Shown here in pieces: positions 1 to 10,213 of a DNA stretch of 64,000 nucleotides; the first letter of the stretch is position 1; every line of letters starts with the position of its first letter. The DNA is taken from assembly GCF_001659605.2 (NCBI RefSeq), contig NC_035168.2, positions 6,938,058 to 7,002,057 of the forward strand. The letters run 5' to 3'. Under the pieces are notes generated by a model that was not told where the DNA came from, did not search any database, and worked only from the letters and a program-made list of their open reading frames with translations. Origin of the DNA: Manihot esculenta. Taxonomy: Eukaryota > Streptophyta > Magnoliopsida > Malpighiales > Euphorbiaceae. A program made the position numbers and the translations under genes.

Positions 1-203
1 CTATGTATATGTTTATGTGCATGCACAGGTTGAGCTTGGTAAAAGAAAAAGGAAAGAAAAGTTCAAATTTTTATGTATTTTGTTAATCATGTATGGGATT
101 AAACAAGTTTTTAGGTTATATGTCAGGCTTGCTACGGGTCCCGGCGGCCTTAAGCCGATCTGGATCCTAGCGCCGGTAGCGGTCCGATTTTCGGGTCGTT
201 ACA
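1..203 (+). repeat. 3' end of a Tekay-family LTR (fragment)
   Basis: The last ~200 bases match the 3' end of the complete LTRs at 31887 and 39530: the block with GGTCCCGGCGGCC, then GCGCCGGTAGCGGTCC, ending in GGTCGTTACA. The LTR ends at 203, directly against an older reversed LTR. It begins outside the window, so it may be a solo LTR or the 3' LTR of an element to the left. Confidence 0.85.
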
Positions 204-381
204 AGAATTAACATGGAAGATAGAGAGGAGTTGAAGAATTTGGAAAGATTTTTTTTTTTTTTAAAAAAAAAAACACAAGCAAAGGTGAGTCCTAAAACCA
301 GAGCAAGAAGATGATTTCGCCTTTTTTGCTTAAGCTGGTGGGCCCACACTTTTTTTTTGTCTTATTAACAAGGGTCTTACA
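204..381 (-). repeat. LTR start of an older Tekay-type relic (truncated)
   Basis: Read on the - strand, this begins TGTAAGACCC at 381, right after a purine tract (382-396) that looks like a polypurine tract, as expected for the start of a 3' LTR. It is cut at 203/204 by the other LTR. It includes A/T homopolymers near 248-275 and 350-358. Confidence 0.6.
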
Positions 382-1325
382 ATTTTCTCCCCTAAAAGAA
401 AGTTTATCCTTGAAATTTACATACCTTATGGAGCAATAAGTGCAGATATTGAAGCCATATATTCTCCTATCGCTCCCAGTAGCTTCTTTATTAGAGTGAT
501 TGGTCTAATGAACTTTAACTAGATGAATTACCTTGCTTCTTAAACTTTCTCTTCTCTGGATATAATCTTCACAGGTTATTCCTCTAAATCTTCTCTCAGC
601 TCAATTGATTGATTTTAAAGAACAGGAGAAAGATCACTTCTATTTAACATGGACGCATGAAAAAGTATGCATCTATAACTCTAGAAGTAAAATTAAACGA
701 TAAGCAACTAGTTCACTCCTTTCTAAAATTTCATAGGGCTTAATGAACCGAGGACTCAACTTTCCACGCTTACCAAACCGTATAATCCCTTTCCATGAAG
801 AGACCCTCAAAAATACCTTATCACTGATAATGTATTTGATATCCCTTCTTTTTTAAATCTACATAATTCTTTTATCTATTTTATGCCACTTTTAGTCTAC
901 TACTGATTATCTAAATTTTATCTGTAGTTTGTTGCACTATTTCTAGACCCTCTAACTTTCTTTCTCTTATCTCAATCCAACACACTGGTATTTCACATCT
1001 TCTCCCATATAAGATTTCATAAGGAGTATTTCAATACTAGCATGATAACTATTATTGTAAGAGAACTCCATTAACTGTATATACTTGTCCCAACTTCTCT
1101 TAAATTCCATCGCACATGCTCTAAGCATATCCTTCAAGGTCTAGCATAGTTCTTTCTAACTCACCGCCTGTTAGGGAGTGAAAGGAAGTACTAAACTTCA
1201 ACTTGGTGCCTAAAACATTTTGCAAGTTAGGCCAAAACTACAATGTGAGCCTTGGTACTCTATTTAAAACAATAGAGACTAGGATACCATGGACTCTTAC
1301 AATCTCATTGACACTATGGAATTTT
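382..1325 (-). pseudogene. Degenerate Tekay/Del gypsy polyprotein: integrase and chromodomain
   Basis: This is the C-terminal end of a Ty3/gypsy chromovirus polyprotein, broken by many stops and small indels. Reading from 1325 downward, one can follow an integrase piece resembling VNEIVRVHGILVSIV, then GTKLKFSTSFH, then a degenerate ELERT...YNNSYHAS region. A GPY/F-type region follows near 720-810 (KGIIRFGKRGKLSPRF), then a chromodomain-like tail near 420-610 ending in a YPHLF-like motif. The purine tract at 382-396 follows. Reverse transcriptase, protease and gag are absent, so this is a 3' remnant. Domain order and wording match the intact Tekay element at 29608-39530, but divergence is much greater. 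It cannot be functional. Confidence 0.75.
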
Positions 1326-1621
1326 ACAAGATATAAGTTTCTCTTAAAAATTATTTTATTATTGTTATTATTTTTTTTTTACAAATATGAAGTCATATAA
1401 ATTTAATTATATTTCTGTAATAAATTTTCATTTGTATTTAATTATATCTGTGTGTGATTGAAATGCAAGTGGAGTTGTAAAGTAAAGAAAAATAAATGTA
1501 AAGTGTTCTTTTAATTTGGAGGTTTAAGTTTGCATATTAAATTAATAAATTGGTTTTTTATAGGCCTAATAAAGGCTATGTTATTAAATTAATATTTGTG
1601 AGTCTGTATATACTTAAATTA
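1326..1621. other. AT-rich stretch, no gene seen
   Basis: Low-complexity A/T DNA with T runs. No ORF with recognisable content in either strand. Confidence 0.6.
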
Positions 1622-1860
1622 TTATTTTTTTTTTTGAAATAACAAGAAAATTTCATTAATTTATAGAGAACAAAGAAACAATGTGAGGAGGAGCGATATC
1701 AATCCAAACTCCTTGACCTGACTCAGAATGAGCCGATGTTGCTAAAATATGAGCGATATCATTCGCAGATCTATGAACAAAAACACACTTTGCTTCCACA
1801 TAACTAGATGTATCAACATCGAGTTCACCATAGGCAGTAACATTTGGTAATGCCCCCTAA
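1622..1860 (-). pseudogene. LINE 3' end: RNase H-like tail and poly(A)
   Basis: On the - strand this reads VEAKCVFVHRSANDIAHILA followed by TSAHSESGQGVWIDIAPP. That is the usual ending of the RNase H-like domain at the C-terminus of plant L1-type LINE ORF2. A T-run at 1624-1636 on the + strand is the poly(A) tail of the - strand copy. The frame is open over about 70 codons. Only the terminal domain is present, as expected for a 5'-truncated LINE insertion. Family assignment rests on the motif wording alone. Confidence 0.6.
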
Positions 1861-3638
1861 AAAAATTAATTAACAAATCTTGTTCTTCTAGATATTAAGC
1901 CACGGATTTCACATGTGATTTGCATATATAGCATTATGGATACTATTAATTATATTGAGATGAAGAAATTATGGTTAACATGTTAAACCAAAAAGTTAAA
2001 TAGTAAATACTACGAAATTATGATTATTTAAGAGTTACGTACGGTTTAAAAGAAATTAATTTTTTAATTATTATTTTTTTTATCTTTTTGTACTCTAGTA
2101 TTATTATCTAAATTAAATGATTATTCTATTAAGTAAAGTATTTGAGAAATTTTTATGTTCAATCAATGTTAATTAAGAAATATTGTTATAATTAGAAATA
2201 TAATTAGAATATATAAATGTGATAGTTTTGTAAGATTTTTTTATATAAAAAAAGGTCAGGTTGACATATTTATTCGTATACGTTGTTATAAATTTTTAAG
2301 TTAAAAGATACGTATAGAGGGAAGGAGAAAGAATTGTTAATCCCAATTAATTAACTTACAAATAAAGAAGGGATCAAAAGAAAAGAATTAATATTTTAAG
2401 ATTAAGAAAAGAATTAATATAAAATCCTTTTAAAACAAACCAAAAGTCAGCTAAATTAGTTTTATGAAGACCATTTGGCCGGATTACAATGTGAATAGGA
2501 CTTTTTTTAATGCAAAATTGAATATCAAAAGAATTGAATCTGAAATTTTTCAAATTTACTCGAATACCTTTATTATCAAATTAAATTTATAAGTGTCATG
2601 TCAACCCGCATTTCACTGATTTAAGTTTAAAATATATGAAAAATGGCATTTGTATTTTTTCTTGAGAGGAGTGTTGCATGCCCCAGGGAATTTCCGCATA
2701 AAACAGACCAAAGTCGGATAAATTCATTTACTTAAAATGAATTTATATCACCTAGTAATATAAATATGTGAAGTTTTATAATAGATTTTATTATAATATA
2801 TATATATATGAGATTTTATATAAATTTTACTATAATTTTACATTATAAAAATAAATATAAAATTTAATTTATGTAAAAATTTTTTCATTAAAACACACTC
2901 TAATGATTTTTTTTATATAACCACCGAAATAATTATTATTATTCTATTTGCACTGCCCTATTAAAAAATAAAACCTTTAAATTAATATTTATTTCATTTA
3001 TTAAAATCCAACTCTCAATTTTACCTAAAAAAATATCAAATTACTCATTAAAACAGTTTGCGTCATATTCATTCTTTCATATATTGTTTTTTATTTATTT
3101 TTTTCTTAATGTCTAATTATTTTATTGCTTCACATATTGGTCGATACTTACTGCACTTATAATTATAGAAAGTAATATCTTAATTAACTAAGATATTCTA
3201 CAACGGCTGTAATAACTTTATATTATTAATAATAAAATTATTTTATATACAAAGCTCCTGTGGTAAAATTTAACTGGTAGAGTGGAGCTGACCCCTTAAT
3301 TTTTATGACAATTAATTCATTCCCTCTCATTCATTGAACCAATAGCAAAGGCTGCCATAGCAACTCTGACATTGGAAACATTATGCCTTATCATAAAAAC
3401 ATCGTAAACCCCACTCCAAGGAAATTAAATAAAATCTCACTTTTCATTACAATTTTGCCATTTCCTTCCTTGTATACTGTTCATAATTTCAGGTTAGCTG
3501 AATCAGTATACACCTACCACTGGACTCTGATAGCAACTCATAACTGCTTGGACCAGCTCCTTCCAACTTCTCCTTTTCGTGTAACCTTCGTTCTTTCCTA
3601 ATTTAATTTTCCAAGTTCTCTTCATCAGCTCTTCAGCA
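1861..3638. other. AT-rich intergenic region upstream of the first OSR-like gene
   Basis: No convincing coding potential. The part nearest the gene (about 3250-3638) is less AT-rich and probably holds the promoter and leader of the ORF at 3639. I could not pick a TATA box with confidence. Confidence 0.5.
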
Positions 3639-3902
3639 ATGATCAGTAGAAGCTCAAGATCACCAGCTATAACGAGTTGGCCAGCTATATCTAGCTTATA
3701 CAAAAGTTTGATGTTCAGGTGTTATTTCTCAAGGTCGGCCTTTATTATGGTTGTCTTCACGGCGTCTCTTCTTGTCATGCCGCCACTCTTGCCACCGTTA
3801 CCACCGCCGCCAACGGTTCTTCTATTTGTGCCAGTAATCATCATGTCCTTTCTGGTTTTTATGGCCTTCATTCCATCGCAAATGCCTGAGTTTTCTCCTT
3901 GA
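3639..3902 (+). CDS. ARGOS/ORGAN SIZE RELATED (OSR)-like small membrane protein
   Basis: An 87-residue single-exon ORF. The variable Ser/Arg-rich N-terminus (residues 1-30) is followed by a hydrophobic segment (about 34-46), the proline hinge PPLLPPLPPPP (about 48-58), a second hydrophobic segment (about 59-77) and a short tail. This hydrophobic-proline-hydrophobic hairpin is the OSR domain of plant ARGOS, ARL and OSR proteins. Known members are ER-membrane proteins that promote organ growth and dampen ethylene signalling; that role is carried over from the family, not shown here. Length is near the small end of the family (roughly 85-135 residues). The start was chosen as the first Met of the open frame; the later Met at residue 25 is possible. 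A related ORF lies 6.1 kb downstream in the same orientation. Confidence 0.8.
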   Translation: MISRSSRSPAITSWPAISSLYKSLMFRCYFSRSAFIMVVFTASLLVMPPLLPPLPPPPTVLLFVPVIIMSFLVFMAFIPSQMPEFSP

Positions 3903-5559
3903 GATCCCTTTGCTCTTGTCTCTTACTGTTTGTTGTCTCTATTTTCCATGTTTATAAGAGATTGTATGAAAAATGAGTATAAGTTGAAGGTTTTAGATTT
4001 CTGATATATAGATTGTTAGCTACGGTAGCTTTATGGTGGAGTAAATGGAACAAAAGCCAAGGCAGATCAGTGCGATCACAATGTATATGAATATCGATTT
4101 CGGAATATCGAAATTATCTCGCTGTTCATAGTTTGCTCTTATAAGGCTTTAAATGCTGGTTAAAAAAAAGAAAAAAAAAAAGTTAAGTGGAGCAAAAGCC
4201 GATGGAGGAATCTCTAAAATTTCATAGAAACATCATTGGTCATAAAATGATTGATTTACTGTATGAGAATTCTTGATTAACTTTTTGGTTGGAACTTTCA
4301 ACGTTTGCAGAACTTTCTGTTTTATAAGCTAACCTAGCAGGCTTTAGATTCTCTATTTCCCCACTTTTCCATGTGTCGTATGTGGTGGTAGTTACGTGTT
4401 TGCCTCTTCCTTTGGTTTCTTAACTTTTCTCTCTTCTTCGATCATGCTAAGAAGAATGTCGTTCAAACAAGAAAAATCGACTACTTGCAATCTTAAACCC
4501 TATCACCTTCTTTGCACATTCTCCTCTACTACCTTTTGAGAAAAGAGAAAGATTAAGAAGAGGAAAAATAAGAACTTGAGTTGTGCAAATAAAGGCATTG
4601 CCCTCGAGGAACTTGTTCACCAAATATGAAATTCCTCCAGGACAAAGCAGGTCTTCCAAATGTTAATTGGGAGCAGAACAGTAATAAGACAAATAAAATT
4701 ATTTGTAACCCAATAACTTAAAAGAAGCTCTACGAAAACATGGTACAAAGGCTATGAAACTATGCACATATTTATACTCCTTTGAATAATAAATAAAAAT
4801 CTTTGTTGGTAACATTGGCAACTAATAATAACGTTGACAACCGATTCAATGAGAAAATAATAGGATAATAGCCATTAGTTTTAACAGATTTGTCTTTTGC
4901 AATATTTGTTTAAAGCAAACTTTCATAAAAAACTAAACCAATGAAAAGTTTAAGATAATAATGAAAATATGAATAAACTTTTGAAATATACAACATTCCA
5001 CCCACATATTTCAAAGTCCTTTATTTTTTTTAAAAAAAATCATAATAACAATAAATTATTGGGGTTAAAATAATACCACAAGTATAAATATTTTTGAATA
5101 TGGTATTTTTTAGACTACAAATGAATTCTAGATATATAAGACTTAACATATATAATTATTGATGAGGCTTTTACTCTTATAGATAAAAAATCCTTCTTTT
5201 TAGACTAAAATCTATCAATCTGATTACACTTTACAATTCTTGCAATAAACGCATGCCTTGTAGTTTATAAGGGCTTTAAAAATTATACAACAATCTCTTA
5301 AGAGCAGCTCTACTCTACACTTATATAGGTGATATTATCATGTGTATACTGCAATTTGTACAATCATTAAGAGTTTTTAATTCACCTTCTCATTTAATAC
5401 CGTCTAACACTTCTCACACCATAGGAAACGACAACGATAAATAATACTCACAGAACTAACAAATGACTTGTTAGTACCAATATGAATATTTTTCATAAGA
5501 TTTTCAATCACAAAAGTTAGATTTTTATCACTTTTAGATTGGCTCAAGTCTCATTTCTC
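3903..5559. other. Intergenic, no gene seen
   Basis: Includes the probable 3' UTR of the OSR-like gene just after 3902. A 70-codon - strand ORF near 4447-4659 shows no family features. The rest is AT-rich and without recognisable repeats. Confidence 0.5.
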
Positions 5560-7260
5560 TTGATGTTTTATTTATTAATTTCCTTCCTAAAAGCTAGTAA
5601 GAGAATCGATCAAATTTACTTTTAACTTTATATAGTCAATGAATATAATTCCATCTTTTTGCAACTGCTTAACTATGTTATATCTTAAATGAATATGTAT
5701 ATGTTTACCATTAAAAGTTTTATTATTTACAATAACTATTGCAGCTTGGCAATCACAACGTATTGACACAGATGGTGTTGGTTTTATTTTCAATAGAATA
5801 TTTGTTAAGAAATTTCTTAGTTACTCAGTCTCATTGCAAGCTAATTCTAGAGTAATAAACTCAGACTCCATGGTAGATTTAGCAATGATAGTTTATTTAG
5901 TTGATTTCTAAGTAACTACACCACCATCTAGAGTGAATACATAACCACTAATTTTTTTTTCTCGTTTGAATCCAAAATCCAATAAATATCATTATTTCCT
6001 TATGATACAGTAGAAAATCCATTATATAGAATATCATAACTCATCGTATCTCTCAAATATTTTATTAGTCTAATTAATGCAATCCAACTATTATGATTGG
6101 GATTATGTGTACATTTGCTCAATTTACACATGACATAAATTATATCAAGTCGAGAAAAACTAATTAAATGCAACAGACTCCCAATGATCTATGTATATTT
6201 AGATTGAATAACAGGGTCATCTCTATTTTTCTTTAATTAAGAGTTAGCATTATAAGCGGTACTTATTGGTTTAACATCAAAGTGTCCAAACTTCATTAGA
6301 AGTTTCTCAATGCTCTTACGATAATATTATACTATCATTTTCCCAAATAATTCTAACACCTAAAGTCATATTTGCTTCATCTATATCTTTTTAATCAAAT
6401 TTAGAAGCAAGAAAACTTTTTATTTCACATATATATTATAAGTCATATCATAGATAAGAATGCCATCGATATATTAATAAATAATCACACATTCACCATT
6501 TGTAAGCTTTGCATATACACACTTATCAATTTCAGTATATGAAAAATTTATTAAATAAAAATTTATTAAATTATTATTTTTAATCTATAATTCTAATACC
6601 TAAAGTCATATTTGCTTCATCCATATTTTTTATATCAAATTTAGAAATACGAAAACTTTTTATTTCACATATATATTATAAGTCGTATTAAAGATAAGCA
6701 TGTCATTTATATATTAATAAATAATCACACATTCACCATTTGTAAGGTTTACATATACACACTTATCAATTTCAATAGATAAAAAATTTATTAAATAAAA
6801 ATTTATTAAATTATTATTTTTAGTCTACAATTTCGCTCGACTCAAAAGTCACTTTAATCTCGACTTTTCCTAATAGAGTTATAGAAATTAAATTTGCTCT
6901 CATATCATATACATAAAGAAATTCATTAAGAGCTAAAGTCTTGCTAAATATGAGTTTAAGAAGAATTTTCTCTTTATTAATGATACTTTCAGTCCTAGAA
7001 TCACTAAGATGTATATGTTTTTCTCCTTTCTCTTGTGCTAATAGGCATATATATCTGTATTAACCACAAGAAAAATTTGAGAAATGACTGCAACAGTAAT
7101 ATCATTACCTTCAACTAAATTTCCTCTTAGCTTAAGAGAATTATCATTAAATTTACTCTTAGCTAAGGAGAATTATCATTTTTCACTCTTTTTCAGCACT
7201 GAGGTACATGATAATCTAGATTACTACGTATAAAATAATTTCCTATCGTTTTGAAGATAG
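5560..7260 (-). pseudogene. Decayed Ty1/copia polyprotein (pre-integrase region, reverse transcriptase, RNase H)
   Basis: On the - strand, 7160 to about 6840 resembles the GAG-pre-integrase region (a DSRTESIINK...KTLALNE...MRANLISIT-like order). From 6480 to 5830 it resembles the end of copia reverse transcriptase and the start of RNase H (SGYVFTLDGGVV, then TIIAKSTMESEFI). 5793-5587 is an open 68-codon piece, CDCQAAIVIVNNKTFNGKHI then HLRYNIVKQL, which is the copia RNase H C-terminus. The integrase and most of the reverse transcriptase are missing between the two parts. Stops and frameshifts are frequent and no LTRs were located. It contains the 240-bp tandem duplication at 6351-6830. Confidence 0.75.
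6351..6830. repeat. 240-bp tandem duplication inside the copia relic
   Basis: The block starting TAAAGTCATATTTGCTTCAT at 6361 recurs at 6601, exactly 240 bases later. Similarity runs from about 6351-6590 to 6591-6830 with a modest number of substitutions and no obvious indel. The copies have diverged, so the duplication is not recent. Confidence 0.9.
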
Positions 7261-8682
7261 AATTTGATGTGAAGATAATTTGCATATATTTTTAAAACCA
7301 CATCTATTTAATTATTTAATAGATGTTTTATGTTTAATTATAAAATTTTTAGTTTGTATTTTTATTTGGTGTTTTTCTTTATTTTTTATTGTTTTTATAG
7401 GATAAAATCAATAAAGACATGAAGGAGGCACATTAAAAGAAAACTTGAAAAATTTTAAAGCACTCTTAGGAAAAAATAAACAAGAACATGAGGTTGACCC
7501 ATGTAATCCAGGTTTGCATCATGTTTTGGCAGCCCACACCATGTTTCAGTGAAATTTTTGTATAATTTAGTTAACAAAATTAATTTAAGTATTTTTAGTC
7601 TCCGATCGTGGGAAATTGCTTTTTCCCAAACTAAACTTGTCTTAAAAAATTAAAATTTTGATGCAGCACTACTTGAAAGTCATGTCATCAATCATCGATC
7701 CTTGAAATTTATCATATAACGTGTAATATCATTATTTGATAATAACTTTATCCATATGACTTTTTAATTAATAAAAAAAATATTTAATATTTAACTTATA
7801 ATACTTTATAACACTTAAATTGTGAAAAAAAAAACTCGATAAATAATTAATTTTTTTGAAATAATTTATTTTTTATTATTTAATTTTAATTTTAAAAATA
7901 AAAATTATTAACAAATTTATATATGAAAATTTTAATAAAAATTTTAAAATATGAAAACAATTTTTTCTTTTCGAGAGACAAAATTATTTTTAAAATATTT
8001 TCTATTAATTAAATTTTCTAAATATTTCAAATGTTAAAATATATATTTTTTTTAAATATATTTTTGGAAAATTTTAACAGAAAATTAAATAATAAAAATT
8101 CGCCCCAAAAAAGATAAGAAAAATTAAAAAAACAATTGATCTTGAAATTTTTCTTTTTTATTAAGGCTTTTTTTTAAATAAAAATTTATCAAAATTCACT
8201 TATAATTCAAATAAATTCAATTAATATTAATCATGTATCTTTTCAAACTTTTATGTTTGAATCTCATCATTTAGTACATGACGAAGCTTCTCCAAAATTT
8301 CTGTTGTATGGCTCGTATCATTATAAGATCTAGTCACCGATCTTACCGAGTGAAGGTTTTGTTCATCAATAATTCTAAATGTAATATTTAGTTTTTATTT
8401 AATTAAAATATTAATATTTAGAGATTAAGTGAATATATTTAAAAAAATTATTTTTATAATATTTAGCTAATTATATTAGTATTATCAAACAAAATAAAAA
8501 TATCATATATTTCTTATTTTTATACAAAATTGAATTGTGTAGTCTAATTAGTTTCTGTTTTATTTTATCATAATTTAACTGTTTAGTTAAAATACTCTCC
8601 GAGATAGCAAAAACCGATTTAATATTATATATTTTAATTAATCAATAACTCATATTTTAAAATTTTAATAATTTTCTTATGA
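7261..8682. other. Very AT-rich stretch, no gene seen
   Basis: Long A/T-dominated DNA (notably 7740-8270 and 8380-8660) with many homopolymers. Nothing recognisable in either strand. Confidence 0.5.
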
Positions 8683-9050
8683 AAGACTCCATCAGAAATT
8701 TTAATCAATAATATTTAGCTAAAAAGATATAATAAAAGTGATAGGTTAAAAACTGAAAATGTCTTATTAAAATTCTTGAAAAATTGAAAAGTGAATCTCA
8801 AATAATTAAGAAAATATTATTTATAATAAAAGAATCCTAACATGCGAAATTATAAAAATATCTAAAAAAATAATTAAAATATAAAATTGACTTTTAAACG
8901 GTGAAATTTTTGCTTAAATTTTATGATAAATCTGTATCTATCGTTACACTTTTGAAAGTCGTGCGTTTTGAAATTCTATTTCTGAAAAATTATCGTGAAT
9001 TTCTATCGAATATTGACAGTAAAAGTTAGACACAGTCCAAATCTAAAAGT
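8683..9050 (-). repeat. Old LTR relic of the CRM-like family at 47-53 kb
   Basis: Similar along its length to the LTRs at 47326-47695 and 52700-53103: the CATCAGAAATTTTAATCAAT start, the GTCTTATTAAAATTCTTGAA block, the AAACGGTGAAATTTTTGC block and the GACAGTAAAAGTTAG block occur in the same order. Both exact ends are eroded and no internal sequence adjoins, so it is probably a solo LTR. Confidence 0.75.
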
Positions 9051-10009
9051 TGACAGCAAAAATTAAGTCCGATTTAAATTTTTATTGTATGTCATTTTCA
9101 TATACTCGATATATAAAATTAAATCTTATCGTTAAATACGGATGATATTCCCTAATATCTCACACATAAATGATTGCATAATATCTAAATCTATCTAAAT
9201 TCGACTAGATTAGACATTCTAAATACTTGACCCTATCTACTGTAGTTATTATATTTTGAATATTTTAGCTCTTCAATTTAGTATTTGTGCAAAATTATTT
9301 TTCATTATGAGTATTATTCCTATTAAAAGCTAAAAGAAACTATTTACTTAAAAAATTGAGAACTAATAAACATGTATAATTTTGAAAATACTGTGGTCTA
9401 AAATATATAAAAATTTATTTCAGTTTTGAAAAAAGCAAATATACAAGTATAAATTTTACTAATTGTGAAAATAATTGTTATAATCAACCCATTATAGAAA
9501 ATGCATGAATGTCAAACTTATAACCCTTAACTACAAACATCATAAAAAATTTTCCAAATAAGTAAAAAGCCAATCAAAATTAAAATTCTACCAATAATAG
9601 CAAAGAGAATCATAAAAATAAAAAAAAATAAAAAAAATCTTAGTACCCAAAACAAAACATGAATATGGTTGAGATAAAATAACAAAGTACAAAATCATAA
9701 TAATTACAAAATTAAAGCTAGACCAGTAGTCATTATTACAGCCTTTGTAATTGTCTGTATCTAGACAATTAGTTTTCACAATCACCATATATAACAACTA
9801 ACATCTTCTAATTTCTCATCACCTACTATCTTCTAGTGTGTATATTTTTGGTACTGTAATTATTAACGCCATTAACTCCTCAAGGTCTCTATCCACCGTT
9901 AAATCTCTCCATCATGGTTACAAGGTTGATTCACAGGTGGGTATCCTAGGGTTTTGATTTTACTGCTAAGGAAGGTGACGAACAAGCCTTTTATGTTTTT
10001 GTATGCATC
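9051..10009. other. AT-rich region upstream of the second OSR-like ORF
   Basis: No coding potential recognised. A short open start at about 9914 (ATGGTTACAAGG) followed by CAG/GTGGGT could be a small upstream exon of the OSR-like ORF, but this is speculative. Confidence 0.4.
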
Positions 10010-10213
10010 ATGTTCTTTGGGGTTAGATCAATGGTTTTGATGGTTGTTGTTGTGTTTATTATCATTGTTTTGCCGCCGTTACTTCCGCCACTGCCGCTGC
10101 CACCGCCACCTTCGGTGTTTCTCTTACTGCCTGTTTTTATTATGTCTCTTCTCTTGGTCTTGGCATTGTCTCCAATGTCACAAAATCATATACCCTATTG
10201 TTACCGTCTCTGA
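10010..10213 (+). CDS. Second OSR/ARGOS-like small membrane protein
   Basis: A 67-residue ORF. A hydrophobic segment (about 8-20) is followed by the proline hinge LPPLLPPLPLPPPP (about 21-34), a second hydrophobic segment (about 35-53), an ALSPM motif like the A-F-S/M-P-S motif of the family, and a short tail. The N-terminus is shorter than usual and the start is uncertain (Met1, Met8 or Met11; a spliced upstream exon is possible). It is clearly related to the ORF at 3639-3902 in the hinge and second helix and has the same orientation, which suggests an old local duplication. It could be a decaying paralogue: the domain is intact but the flanks look non-conserved. Confidence 0.65.
   Translation: MFFGVRSMVLMVVVVFIIIVLPPLLPPLPLPPPPSVFLLLPVFIMSLLLVLALSPMSQNHIPYCYRL

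Noticed and set aside
17..211. 64-codon ORF at the window start
   Set aside because: Falls in the 3' end of a Tekay LTR.
4447..4659. 70-codon - strand ORF between the OSR-like genes
   Set aside because: No family motif, no supporting context, length expected by chance.
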